Shown here: in pieces, positions 13,903-25,700 of the stretch | Layout of the letters: each line of letters starts with the position of its first letter | Position numbering within the stretch: the first letter of the stretch is position 1 | From: Lingula anatina | Lineage: Eukaryota; Brachiopoda; Lingulata; Lingulida; Lingulidae | Assembly (NCBI RefSeq): GCF_001039355.2 | Contig: NW_019775613.1 | Location: 894,265 to 958,264, forward strand | Length of the DNA: 64,000 nucleotides | Direction: 5' to 3' | Program-made: the position numbers and the translations under genes | The notes under the pieces: generated by a model | The model's database searches: none | What the model saw: the letters and a program-made list of their open reading frames with translations, nothing else | What the model was told of the DNA's origin: nothing

Positions 13903-13954
<52 letters not shown>

Positions 13955-15550
13955 CACATGCTCTACAAGAAACACAAAAAATAACTTTAAACTGATTACA
14001 CTAGTTTAAAAATTCTACTGGTACATAATTCCAATTACATTGATACTTGATTCCAGTTTATGTACAGAGGGAGCAGAACACAAATATAATGTGACACCAT
14101 GATAGGTGTAAACAGTCCTCTACTGATGATCAGTGACAGTGCAATATATATTTGGACTGACATGAAATTCAACCCATTTTGATAGATACATGTGTATCAT
14201 GATTCTCACCTTAATACTTTCTTCTTCTGCCTTAATTTGCCTCTGTTTTTCATGGATGTCTCCTTGTAGTCTCTTAGCTTCTTCAACCACAGGATTTAAT
14301 TTTCTCTTTAAAAATACAAAAATTGTCTATGTTTATATATTATTAATAATAGAATTTAGATATACATGTACTCCATGACTAAACAAAATTTATACCAAAA
14401 CACAAGATTTTTTTGACAGGATACATTTGCACATCAAATTGGATGGCCCAAAAAAAGAGACCTGGTCAACTGTGTATGCCAATAATGTGGCAAACTATAA
14501 AACAATGTTGCTCATTAACATCAGTGAGTGGTGGCAAAGACAGGGTGACAGACAGTAAACAGCAGTTTATGCACAGACAATGGAGATGCATTTGCATTGA
14601 CTTTTATTAACAGACACCTCTTTTAAGTGTTAATCCATAGTCATCGGTAAGGACTTATCTAATCACCTAACTGTGTTCAACAGAAGCTTATTTTTCCACT
14701 TTCCAATTAGCACCTACTAGTAGATATTTCACAAGAATAAGATCATTAGATGGTGGATTATTAACAAGATACAGTGTACTACATATACTACTGTAGTACA
14801 TGAACTATTGTAGTACATGCATCTGTTCTCAGTAGTTACATGTATCCAATAACTTATAAGTGTCTGATCGATCATATATGTGTACAAAGCTGAAGGACTC
14901 AGCATGATGATACCAGCCTATTTTGAATACTTGTAAATGTTACAATTTGAATTAATGTTGTAAATAAATCAAGAAAAGAGAACTTGAGCATCCACTTTCA
15001 CTTTTAATTATCATAGCATACTGTAGGGTGACATGGTTTATCAAACACGCAGGGAGACACATTACTAGTTACTCGTTACTTAAACTTAAGAATAAATTAT
15101 AATGTAATTCCAACCAGGAACATTTACCTTCTCCTCAGTGATAAGCTCTTCAACAGCCGCCACATGGTGACCGAATCGGAGATGGGACTCGTCCTTTTGC
15201 AGACATTTTTGGCACATGTCCGTTTTACATGTCGTACAAAACAAATTTCTGGGTTCGTTGTGTAAGAAACACATACTGGCTGCCAAGGTGTTACTTTCTT
15301 TCTCCTTAATGAAGGCCTTGACTACCTGATTAAGACTTCGATTTACAGGGAGAGAACTCAAAAATGAACGGTCTTGCACCACTTCTCGACGGCAAGTGGG
15401 ACAAGCGAAAGTCCTTGCTCCACCACCGTGTCGTACGAGGCCCTGAATGCATTGTTCACAGAAATTATGTGTACATGGCAACATCAGCGGTGTTGTATAT
15501 AACTCTAAACATATCGAGCACGTCAACTCTCCCTCCATTCTATTGATCAT
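8046..15550 (-). CDS. TRIM-family RING/B-box E3 ubiquitin ligase with novel C-terminal tail
   Basis: Likely a cytoplasmic E3 ubiquitin-protein ligase. Minus-strand exons: 15550-15128, 14305-14210 (extra copy 13609-13514), 13080-12847, 12585-12423, 9725-9628 and 9161-8046 (stop). Every junction is GT/AG and the phases join in frame, giving about 709 residues with one copy of the repeated exon. Residues 11-53 form a C3HC4 RING (C11, C14, C26, H28, C31, C34, C50, C53). Residues 94-129 form a B-box 2 (C94, H97, C105, C108, C113, C116, H123, H128/H129). A coiled coil encoded by two or three exons follows. The tail has no SPRY, NHL or filamin repeat that I can see. The last exon (372 codons with stop) is rich in S, N, Q, D and G with degenerate NPDQ-type repeats and ends in a basic RKAARRLRHK. 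The long intron 9726-12422 holds a 644-bp gap that could hide an exon. M5 is an alternative start. The closest named relative is unclear. Confidence 0.85.
9840..10030. repeat. Dispersed repeat, copy 2 (see 2283-2475)
   Basis: Shares ordered blocks with 2283-2475, including ATCCAAATTGCTGTCAAA and a poly-G run followed by GGTCTGG. It lies in the last part of the long TRIM intron and has no coding capacity. Confidence 0.6.
10424..10504. repeat. Dispersed repeat shared with 36541-36621
   Basis: About 80 bp at over 85% identity by eye with 36541-36621, including CAAGGCAGCAAAGCTGTCAA. It may be one end of the element whose tandem-repeat core lies at 11511-11915, on the other side of the assembly gap. 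Confidence 0.7.
10815..11458. other. Assembly gap (644 N)
   Basis: A run of undetermined bases within the long intron of the TRIM gene. A tandem repeat begins 53 bp after the gap, so the gap probably reflects collapsed repeats. Long open frames spanning it are artefacts. Confidence 0.99.
11511..11915. repeat. Tandem repeat, about 159-bp unit, 2.5 copies
   Basis: Units start at 11511, 11670 and 11829, each with GTGAAAAAACAGCATAA followed by ATAATGG(T/C)CCGAT and a TTTCGAACTTGACC block. The units differ by only a few bases. More copies may be hidden in the adjacent gap. Confidence 0.9.
12025..12052. repeat. Perfect 13-bp hairpin downstream of the tandem repeat
   Basis: ATGTACAGACACA, a 2-base loop (TC), then the exact reverse complement. 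It follows a CGGCGACGGCGACGAC-type stretch. A tandem-repeat core plus a terminal hairpin is the layout of Helentron/HINE or 'pearl' elements reported from bivalves. The assignment is inferred. Confidence 0.6.
13192..13713. repeat. Duplicated block A (TRIM coiled-coil exon), left of an N
   Basis: About 520 bp repeated at 13879-14409 with roughly 3-4% difference: scattered single-base changes and a different GA-repeat length. It includes the exon at 13514-13609. The block ends a few bases before the single N at 13717, which suggests an unmerged allelic contig end rather than a genomic tandem duplication. Confidence 0.8.
13514..13609 (-). CDS. Second copy of TRIM coiled-coil exon (96 nt, phase 0)
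   Basis: Identical in protein sequence to the exon at 14210-14305: 32 residues of Lys/Glu-rich heptads starting RKLNPVVEEAKRLQ and ending AEEESIK, with intact AG and GT ends. Including either or both copies keeps the frame. Because the copy lies inside a block duplicated around a single N, it is probably an assembly artefact, not a true alternative exon. Confidence 0.6.
13718..13878. mobile_element. 161-bp MITE with perfect 15-bp terminal inverted repeats
   Basis: Starts CAGGCCCGTAGCCAG and ends with its exact reverse complement. The interior has a G-rich left half and an A-rich right half with no coding capacity. It sits directly between the single N and the second copy of the duplicated block, as if it formed the repetitive tip of a contig. 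No autonomous partner is visible here. Confidence 0.85.
13879..14409. repeat. Duplicated block B (TRIM coiled-coil exon), right of an N
   Basis: Counterpart of 13192-13713. It contains the TRIM coiled-coil exon 14210-14305 and a longer GA microsatellite (about 13906-13952). Confidence 0.8.
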
Positions 15551-15826
15551 TGACCTACATGATAACTAAAAACGTCAAAACACAATCGCGTCGGCTGCAC
15601 TATTTCAACTTCCTGTTAGAGCAGAGCAGCCTGGGAAATCTTTTTTATAAAATATTCTTATAGTTTTCTTATCCAAACTGAGAAACGCTCACAATTATGC
15701 CTGCATATGATTTAAAAAACTTTTTAATATCATTTTGACTAAAATAGTCGAGATCACATCAGCTCATTAGATATCGACATTTCGTTGTAATAGTCTCGCG
15801 TGACAAAAGTGCAGTATTGATTAAAA
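15551..15826. promoter_or_regulatory. Bidirectional promoter region between TRIM and nicotinamidase genes
   Basis: Only 276 bp separate the two divergent start codons, so both core promoters and 5' UTRs should lie here. Visible elements are an ETS-like ACTTCCTG near 15609, a TCTCGCG motif near 15793, and AT-rich TTTTATAAAAT and TTTAAAAAAC stretches. No single clear TATA box is placed for either direction. The nicotinamidase ATG has the good context AAAAATGG. Role inferred from position. Confidence 0.6.
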
Positions 15827-17307
15827 ATGGCGACTCACAACTCCAGTCAGCCAGCTGATTCTAGAGTAAACGACTTTCCACAGAATTTTTTCGACAAGTA
15901 CAGGAAAAGCGGTGCTACGAGAGATGGCGGTAAGATGCAAGAATGCTTCCGTACATTCGATACTGATAGGTAAGTAGACTGACCAAAGTTATTTTCGAAA
16001 GTCTGTCAGTGTTTACATTTACGAATGCACGCTCGACTGTCACTGTACGAAGTTTAATGTGTTTAGCATTCCTATTTACGATTTCTGATATGTGTTATTT
16101 GCCCACATGGTACGTATCAGAGACCGTAGTCAGCGGTGGTAATGCATGAAACCTTGTGCTTGGTTATAAACTTGATGGGTTAATGAATCTAGAAATCGTG
16201 TGGAAATAGTGAAAAGCAAAATCCTACAATCTTGTCAGATTGAAAATGATAAAAAAATAAATTATGAGAAAATCATTTAAATCCAAGTACATGGAAACAC
16301 ATCCATCTCTTATTGGGATGAGATCTCTACCATATTATGGGATATGACAAAAGCCACTGCAATATCTGTACTAGTACATAAAAACTGAGCAGTTGGTATT
16401 AATCAGACAAGTGAAGTGATAGACAAGTGTTTGTTTTGATATTGAAAGATAGAGTTGGCAGTTGCATACCTGTTTGGAAATTGCCAGGTTCAGAGATTTT
16501 TCATGCTTCCACCCTGGAAAACTGTTAGGTTGGGAGCTTTTTGGTCTGAATTCAGAGACTGGGAGAGTAGTCCTATACTCGGGAGACTCCCTACAAAAAT
16601 GGGTGAGGTAACAGGTCTACAGGTGATGATGAAGTGGCTTTTGTCATGTATTGCTCCTACCCTGAAGCATGACAGAGCTAGTGCATATTTCTCCTCTACA
16701 TGTAACATGGCTCCCATTTAACATTCTTAGTTGTTATTTGATACTTGTTGCTTGGGATACTATTCAGTTGAACACAATGATTTTGCAAGTGGTCATTATT
16801 CATATAATGCATACTTAGTCCTGTATGCATACCTTATCCATATGGCTGTCCATCCAAAATGCTTGATCTCAAATCTCAGTCTTCTAATCTTTTAGCGTTC
16901 TTTATGTTAGCCAGGACAGGCTGCAGACATTGCAATGTGGTGATTCAGCTCACTGCACATAGACTGCACGAGATGTATCACAGACACAGCAGTGGCTACA
17001 TTCAAACATATCTGAGGAGAATTTTAATGTTATCCTCTATAACAGTTGAGCTGTTTCCTGTTCAGTGTCACTAGAAAATTCAATAGACTTGATGTTCTTT
17101 CATCTTACTATAACTATTGTATATCATGATTGTTTATATTATCGTCTCAGTTTGAATTATGAATCCACTAGTATATGTATACAGTAATAAGCATGTTACA
17201 GGTTACTGCTAATTTATGAATGGAGTCTGAGTGTATCTATATTAGGCTCTGTTGTCTTCTTTCTTTTAACATAAACAGTAGTTTCTTGTTTTTATCTAGT
17301 AAACACA

Positions 17308-17352
<45 letters not shown>

Positions 17353-20300
17353 TACATATATATATAATGATTTATATATATATATATAATTTATATATAT
17401 AATATATATATAATTTATATATATATATATATATAATTTTGCATTGGAGTTTTAGTAAAAAAAATACAGGGGTCAAAAATGTCCCGTCAGAGACCGACCT
17501 TTAAGTGATTGTCATTCCCACATTAATTTCAATATAAATTAGCTGCTTGTTTTGCATAATCCTTTATGGTCTAGCTAAATAAAAATGTATTTAAAAGTAA
17601 CCATGTGGATCATTTTCCAACTGTAATTTTTAAAATTGTCTCTAAAATGTCCCGTCAGAGACATTTCAAATACCGTGTTTTGACCCATATTTATTTTTAA
17701 GATATCACAAACACACTTGCGTCACTCTTCTTTAATTGTATTTATAACAGTTTGAATGTTCTAGCATCTTGGCTATGCACTAATAAGTTTGTAGGAATGT
17801 CTTATCTGTTTTACAGTTTCTGAAAAAGGCATTGGAAAAAAATAAAATGTTCTTTTAAATGTATTTTTATTTTAATTGCAGAGATGGATACCTCAATACT
17901 TTGGAATTTGATGGCCTTCTTAGCCAGTTATTTTCAAAAAGAGGAAAGCCTTATTTATTAACGGATTCTCAGAGGACAGAACTGTTCAACCTGGTGGACA
18001 GCAACAAGGTAAGACATTAAATTTAAGTTATATATAAAGCAAGCATGGTTTTCTAGTAACCCATATAAATTGTAAAACCACTTCTAACAGTTTGTTATAT
18101 AACTCAAATCTTGCCGAAAACCCAAGGGATAAACCAAATGAATCACTGTCTGGATCAGTCATAATAAACAGGCTTTAAAGCTGAAACTTCTTCAATATTT
18201 TGGTTGTGAATTGACCTGCTTATTTGACGTACTTATCTTAATACAGCTACAGATAGTTAGCAGAAAATATTGGTTCTTAAAAAATATCATTTTTCAGTAA
18301 TATGAAACAGTGCCCTCTACGTTATACTATTAGAAACTATATGGTGGCATTTGGTCAGCATTTATAGTAAAAAATTGACTTCAAATGCATCTTTTATTTA
18401 CCACGTTTTTCATGATTTTTGAAAATAATTAGTTGCAGCTTCCAAGCAAATGTTTTTTTGTTTTTTTTTTTCAAAATTGAATAACTGCATGCACAGCTGC
18501 AGTAATGCTCTATACATTACTACGTCATTTGGCAGACTAACAAACTGGAGGGACAGATAAGTAGGTTAATTTAAGACCAGAAATTTGAAGAAGTTGCAGT
18601 TTTAAAGCTGATTTATGGCTGATCTAGTGACTGATTTGGTTTATGCTTTAGCATGCCGACTTGATTCGAGTAGTATAAGAAACTAGTACAAATGGTTTAC
18701 ATGCATGTAGGGAATCCTTGCTCTTTTCAAATGGAAAAAAATTCACTTTATAGATGATGTTGTCTTATGTGTATATTGCTTAGTTATGACTAATTCAAAT
18801 AATAAAACATTTTCTTACAGAATATAAGTTCCCTTTTAAGTGTGCTCTGCTGTGATCATGTAATATATGGCTGAGGTTATTTCTCTATTTTTTAGTTTTA
18901 ATTTGCTGACATTATTGACTGTAAGAGTGAAATTGGATATAAAGACACTTATAGCATTTTTTTATTTTTTAAGGATGGAAAAATAGACAGTGAAGAATTT
19001 AAAAATTGCTGGCACAAGTGGATAAGTCAGGTATGATAATGTTCATAATTTTTTTCCTTCTTCCAAGGATGTTGTAAAATAACTTACTTAATTAAAAAGT
19101 GGCAGAGTACTTATTCAATGTTCTGAAAAACATTCACTCATGTAGACACATTAACTTCCACTGCCTTGCTTAATNGTCATAACTAGGGCAGGTAACTACA
19201 TGGCCGGGCTGGTAACTTTTCAGAGTTAGCTGCCCGGCGGTCTGGCTAGTAATTTCCTTGAATTTCATACACTGCTTTAAAGCTGAAACTTCTTCAATAT
19301 TTTGGTTGTGAATTGACCTGCTTATTTGACGTACTTATCTTAATACAGCTACAGATAGTTAGCAGAAAATATTGGTTCTTAAAAAATATCATTTTTCAGT
19401 AATATGAAACAGTGCCCTCTACGTTATACTATTAGAAACTATATGGTGGCATTTGGTCAGCATTTATAGTAAAAAATTGACTTCAAATGCATCTTTTATT
19501 TACCACGTTTTTCATGATTTTTGAAAATAATTAGTTGCAGCTTCCAAGCAAATTTTTTTTTTTTTTTTTTTTCAAAATTCGAATAACTGCATGCACAGCT
19601 GCAGTTATGCTCTATACATTACTACGTCATTTGGCAGACTAACAAACTGGAGGGACAGATAAGTAGGTTAATTTAAGACCAGAAATTTGAAGAAGTTGCA
19701 GTTTTAAAGCTGATTTATGGCTGATCTAGTGACTGATTTGGTTTATGCTTTAGCATGCCGACTTGATTCGAGTAGTATAAGAAACTAGTACAAATGGTTT
19801 ACATGCATGTAGGGAATCCTTGCTCTTTTCAAATGGAAAAAAATTCACTTTATAGATGATGTTGTCTTATGTGTATATTGCTTAGTTATGTTTAATTCAA
19901 ATAATAAAACATTTTCTTACAGAATATAAGTTCCCTTTTAAGTGTGCTCTGCTGTGATCATGTAATATATGGCTGAGGTTATTTCTCTATTTTTTAGTTT
20001 TAATTTGCTGACATTATTGACTGTAAGAGTGAAATTGGATATAAAGACACTTATAGCATTTTTTTATTTTTTAAGGATGGAAAAATAGACAGTGAAGAAT
20101 TTAAAAATTGCTGGCACAAGTGGATAAGTCAGGTATGATAATGTTCATAATTTTTTTCCTTCTTCCAAGGATGTTGTAAAATAACTTACTTAATTAAAAA
20201 GTGGCAGAGTACTTATTCAATGTTCTGAAAAACATTCACTCATGTAGACACATTAACTTCCACTGCCTTGCTTAATTCTTTTTGTCTTCTGGTTTCTTCT

Positions 20301-22727
20301 TTAGAGTCTCTGTCATTTTCAGATTCTTGATCCAGTGACAGCCTTGATAATTGTTGATGTCCAGAATGATTTTATCAGCGGCTCTTTAGCCATCCAAGAA
20401 GGGGAGTTGATCGTTTCTCCTATTAATAACATTCTTGACACCTACAAATTTGATTTAGTGGTCTACACTCTAGACTGGCATCCACATGATCATATATCCT
20501 TTGTTGAGAATGTGAAAAAAAGAGAAATAGACCCAGCGTCAAAGGTAGGTCAAGCACCCTAGTTTGCAGAAAATGGTAGATTTTAATTTGATGCCTTGTT
20601 TGGTAGTAATTATAGCATTTTTAAAGAAGTGAAAAAAAAGTCATTATTGCAGATTAATACCAAAATTAATGACAAAAGGTCAACATTGGTTTAATGTATC
20701 CATCAAAAAAAAAAAAAAAAAGAGGGAAGGAGGCAATATTACCTTAAGTGTGCATTTTTTGAAAATTGCTATGTCAAAAAGTCTGGCATTAGAAGTGTTT
20801 ATCCTATGTTTTTACAAATTCTTATGTCCTTTGTGATCAGGTAAAAGCAGAGCATGCAAAGGTACAAGATGAGGTTATATTCAGGATCCCTGGCTATGAA
20901 GAGGGAAGAATACAGACTGTGTGGCCGAGGCATTGTGTTCAAAATACTGAAGGAGCAAAATTGCATAAAGATCTTAAAGTAAGCCTGCCTCTCTCTCTCT
21001 CTCTCTCTTATATATTTCTGTTAATCTAGGAAGCATAGGCATACTGGATATATGTATTTTGAATAACTTTATTACATATGTTGGTATGGAGTAGGTGTAA
21101 TTAATTGATTTAAGCAATTATCAAATTAACCTGTTGAATAGTACATACTGACTTTGTGTGTATTGCATCAGCTGTTTTTCATGATACTTACATTATCAAA
21201 CATATTTTGGTCAGGTTGTTATTATTTGTTTCTTCCAGTTATTAAACAATGCACTGTACATAAACAAGGGCACAGATCCCGATATTGACAGCTACTCAGC
21301 TTTCTGGGACAATGGCAAATTAAGGCAAACTCAGCTAGAGGCGGAATTAAGGAAAAGAAAAGTAACAGATGTCTATGTCTGCGGGCTGGCCATAGACATC
21401 TGTGTCCGTAAGTAATAATTGTCTGGCCTAGAATATGTTATCTGAAATCATCTTGCATTCATCCTACCACAGTTAATCAAACTGTGACCCATTTCGCTAC
21501 TTATTTGGATAAATGGCTGTAGCCTAAATGGGGTATTTATTGATTGTTTCAAGATGTAAGATCTAACATTATTTTTCGGTTGATATTTATTTATGTATAT
21601 TTAAGATTATTAGATTATGGATTTTTCAAATAATATTATTCTGAATTTACAGATGGGATTTTAATGGAGTAAGAGATGTCTATTTGTGTGAGTTGATTGT
21701 CGATATGTCTGATGTGTTTTTAAGCCCAATTTGTATTTATAATTATTATGCATATGGGAATTTTGATTGCAAGCAATATTAAAGAGTGTGTTTGTGTGTG
21801 CATGAAGATTTTTATTTTTGGTTGCCAGATTTGTCAGTTACAGTACTTGATTCGTACTAGTACAGCCAAAGTAAAAAGAAAAAAAAAAACAATCACTGTA
21901 ATTCTACTTGAAATTAAGGGAATACTGATGCAATGTATATATTTATACAGTTGTTTTGGTAGCAATATATGAAAAATATGATTAAAAACAAAATAATGAC
22001 AATGAAGATGAATTCATGACACAGTATAATCAACAAGTCTGTGTAATTACTGTATTTTTTTTCCAGGTTTTACTTCTCTAGACTCCATTGCTCATGGCTT
22101 CCGAACTATTCTGATAGACAATGCTTGTAAAGGCGTCGATCAACAAAGTGTTGAACCAAGTAGAGAACAGATCAGGAAAAGTGGAGGATTGTGCATTGAC
22201 ATTTGTGAGGTATGACCTCCGCACTGTTGTCTCTTCTCATATGGTTTGAAGCTAGGTTAATATGGTGAAAGTTTTCAGGATTATGCCTGATTTCAGGAGT
22301 TTCAGTCTTCATTTTTATTATTTTATCAAAAAGAAAAGATACACATGTAAATTAATGTCTAAGAATCACTACGAGGTGGCAGCACAGACACCAGTGTGAC
22401 ACATTGATAAATATCAATGAGTGGCTCCCAGGTGTTAGCACAGTTGAGATTTATGCCTGAGAGCCACTGCCTCAAAAATGAAATCGGATAGTTTTCTTTA
22501 TTTAATGAGAGGTAAAAGTAAACCGTTTGGTTGAACATTTGACACTTGCACCTGAATATACAATTCAGTATGCATTAATAGTATGTTTTTTGTTCTTGTC
22601 CTGTTTTCAGATGGGTGATATTTATAGTTTGGTAGACCGACGGCCAGAGATTGGTCTTCATGCAGCAAGAACAGCATTAGGTGGCAAGAAGTGTGACGAA
22701 ATAGAGAGGAGAGTCATTACCCAGTAA
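15827..22727 (+). CDS. Naam: Nicotinamidase with N-terminal EF-hand pair (Naam/PNC1 family)
   Basis: Hydrolyses nicotinamide to nicotinate and ammonia in NAD+ salvage. Exons: 15827-15969, 17882-18008, 18974-19030 (copy at 20076-20132), 20323-20544, 20841-20978, 21239-21407, 22067-22209, 22611-22727. All joins are GT/AG and in phase, giving 371 residues with one copy of exon 3. EF-hand loops lie at D45-E56 (DTDRDGYLNTLE) and D87-E98 (split over exons 2 and 3). The isochorismatase-fold hydrolase begins near residue 112. The catalytic triad is D121 (in IIVDVQNDF), K239 (in YINKG) and C284 (in GLAIDICV). Metal ligands are D160, H162 and H166 (in DWHPHDH) with H214 (in WPRHC). All expected active-site residues are present. 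The EF-hand plus nicotinamidase layout matches insect Naam, so the symbol is assigned by homology. It is head-to-head with the TRIM gene. Calcium control is an inference from the EF-hands. Confidence 0.93.
17302..17434. repeat. CA then TA microsatellite in nicotinamidase intron 1
   Basis: A (CA)n run to 17350 followed by interrupted (TA)n to about 17434. Downstream are two copies of AAAATGTCCCGTCAGAGAC (about 17475 and 17645), a short internal repeat. Confidence 0.9.
18173..18607. mobile_element. MITE with about 50-bp terminal inverted repeats in intron 2
   Basis: The left end CTTTAAAGCTGAAACTTCTT and the right end near 18555-18607 are imperfect inverted complements over about 50 bp: ..GAAGAAGTTGCAGTTTTAAAG reads back as CTTTAAAACTGCAACTTCTTC. 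The interior is AT-rich and non-coding. A second full copy (19275 onward) belongs to the duplicated contig end. A diverged right end is near 24520-24586. Confidence 0.75.
18173..19174. repeat. 1002-bp duplicated block, copy A, ending at an N
   Basis: Matches 19275-20276, which is the same length, with very few differences. It ends exactly at the base before the single N at 19175. It includes the intron-2 MITE and nicotinamidase exon 3 (18974-19030). It is best explained as two allelic contig ends placed side by side. Confidence 0.85.
19275..20276. repeat. 1002-bp duplicated block, copy B
   Basis: Near-identical to 18173-19174. It is preceded by about 99 bp (19176-19274) unlike anything upstream of copy A, and the match starts precisely at the MITE's left end. 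It contains the second copy of nicotinamidase exon 3. Confidence 0.85.
20076..20132 (+). CDS. Second copy of nicotinamidase exon 3 (57 nt)
   Basis: Encodes the same 19 residues as 18974-19030, DGKIDSEEFKNCWHKWISQ, the second half of EF-hand 2. Splicing both copies would keep the frame but repeat half an EF-hand. Together with the adjacent N, this argues for an assembly duplicate. Confidence 0.7.
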
Positions 22728-25700
22728 CCTTCAGGTCATGGGTCAAAAGAAGGGTCAAAGTTCAATATCTACTTAATTTATGGCATATCCCACTGACTAA
22801 ATTCAACATATGGAGCTGAAAATGTGGCATGAAGTAAGAATTGAAATATTGCCAGATAGAAATTAATTTTGATTGAAAAAAAGTTTAGTTCACAGTTCAT
22901 ATTAAATCATGTGACATATTAAGATGCAATAGAACATATTTTTTTAACCTGTAATAGCATTACGGAGGGGTTTGTGCCTATGGATCATTCAGATCTCACA
23001 GGCTTTATTATGATCATTATTTATTCTTTCATTAATTTATTTATTTTGTAGGGGGTAGAGGTAATGATATGCCAAGTATTCACTTATTAACTAAACAGAC
23101 TGCACTGATAACAAAATTTTAATTTGTGTGTATTTTGTGCTCTCTCAAATTATTATTTAAACAGGGGAAATAGTCTAAAATTGGGCTTGTGAAAGTACGG
23201 ATGATTTTAAGTCATTTTTAGATGAGGCCAGTCAGCAAAAATATTCAGTATGTTTGATTAAAATTTTTTTAAATTTTTAAAATATTCTTTTTAACTGATG
23301 AATATGACTGAGGCATGTAAGGTATTTTTACGCAAAATACATTTGCATAGAGGCACACGTGCATATAAATGGCATTGTGATGTTTTAACATATATGTTCA
23401 TACAAGTACATGTGCACATCACAGTGTTGGAGAAACACATGCACACCTGAATAGTTCTGAATAACAGGGTATACACTTAGAATATAGCCTTGTAAATCAC
23501 CCGGGCTTCTTTTTTTGCTCAATGTCCTTCCGTTGGTCTTTATGATGTTAAGCTGATTTATCCCTTTACATGTCATAAATGTATTAAATTTTCATTTTTT
23601 TAAATTATTGTACATTTTTTACTCTCTGTAACATTTTGTAATATGGTATGTATGTTGCACCAGTATAAAGGGAATTATATGGCTAAATGACATAAGTGAT
23701 GTGTCTTGTACTGTAGTGTTCTAGCCATGGTGGAGGTTGATATACAGAATTACTGTTTTCTTTTATATATGATATATAAATATGTTTATCTGCACAGATT
23801 GCAGTTTATCTTCAGTGAAGAAGTAAGATGTCCATTGATTGAATTTTGTAAAGCATGGCAAACATCCTACATTTCAAAAAAGTTATTATTTTCAGTATTT
23901 TTTGTTTTGCAAAACTTAATGAGTAGGTAAAAGTATTTAACTGTCTCATTCATAAAAATGTTTAATCATATTGTAAGCATCAAGTTATTTTTTAAACCCG
24001 GTAAGTGATAATTCTGACTTTGTATTTTGTATACTGGCTTTATATTTTCATAGTCATAAAGATATGAAATTTTACGTTTAAGATTTGTAACTTACTATTT
24101 GTCTGATGAAATTACACAAAAGACACACAATCATAAGTAATTTTTTTCAAGTTATCATCAATTTTAAGTATGTTGCACATTTAAATACAGAGGAAGATTT
24201 TACAGTAAGGTACTTTTGTCATGTTTTGTGAAGCATCTGTACCATTTGGAAAAAAAATGTGATTGGATGTATTATGCTGTCATATTTATATATTTAAAGA
24301 AGGCTTATTAAAAGTCTAATAACAGTTGAAAAGCTTTGTTTTCTGTTATTTCAACTAGCTCAAAACTGCAAACTCGATTTTGGCAAGTTAAAATTTAGCC
24401 ACCAGATCCCACCACATAGCTTCAAATAGTATAACTTAGAAAACATCATTTATATTATCTGAAAATTGATATTTAAATGGATGGATGGATGTTTTCTTCC
24501 TTTTTTTTTTTCGTCTTGTATATAACAAAGGTAGAGAAATAGGTCAATTTGCAACCAAAAATTTGATGATGGTGCAGCTTTAAAGCTCTTTTATGGCTGA
24601 TTAAGTCAAAATCCATGGTGGAAATGTTCTGAAAACTCCTATTTAATCGCAAACACTTTTAAAAGTAAAATGGTGATGTATGCTCAGGGCTCCTGATACA
24701 GTCTTAAAGCCAGTTTCAAATGCTTTCTTGTCTTGTGAAGGTCTTGGGCCTGTCACAAACAACACTTGATTGCAACGCAATGCAATGCATTTCAAGTCAT
24801 TGATTACTATATTTATTTTACAACTTTATAATATTTACAAAGATGATAACTTAAAAAAACCTAATATATACCTGACATATTAAATATCTTGATCTGAGAT
24901 AGTTGTTGGCACTTAATCAAAGATGAAACCCTATTAGATGGCTTAATTCCAATATTAAAATCTTATGATAATCCATTAAAAAATAATCATTTATGGCAAA
25001 CAAGTTTATGAAATAAGAATTAGGCATTTATAGCATTGTATGTTCCATAGTCCAAATTACTGTCCCCTTTTTTTCTCAAGGATCATAGTGTCAATAGGAG
25101 AAAATGGCCACACTAAAAGTCACCATATAACATTCATTAGCGCTCTGATAGGATAAAAGATACCCCCAATCAATCGATAACCATCAATCAAATGTCAGTT
25201 ACCACTCGATACCCAATGCTCCTATTAAATTTAATGTTTTTCTGCTGCTCAAAGAAACTGAATGTGCCATTATTGGAATAATTTGTCTTCTATACCAGAA
25301 GAACAAAATTTCAACACAAAATCTACCCATTTCGACATTCAAACTGCAGTTGACATAAATATGAATAAAACCTACATTTTATATAAAATTCCATCTTCAG
25401 AAATCACTTCTAGCTTAAAATAGTTAAAATACACCATAATTGAAAATTTGAAAAATGTACCAGATTGTTGTCTTGGTTTTCAAAGTTTTCAAATTTGTCT
25501 CATAATTTCCCCTGCTGTACAACAAATTCACATCCCTCACACAACTATAAGAACAAAAATTGCAATGAACACATTAAATACAGCAGATAAAATAAACTAG
25601 TTTTAATTTCGAACCTTGATTGTGAAAAAAAATCAGTTAATGATAGACTAGCTTTTGAGCCCATTTCACAAAGAACTCATGTTTTTGGGCTTAGTTCAGA

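Noticed and set aside
13192-14409. True alternative (mutually exclusive) TRIM coiled-coil exons
   Set aside because: The two exons encode identical protein, so alternation would have no effect, and the lone N between the blocks points to an assembly duplicate.
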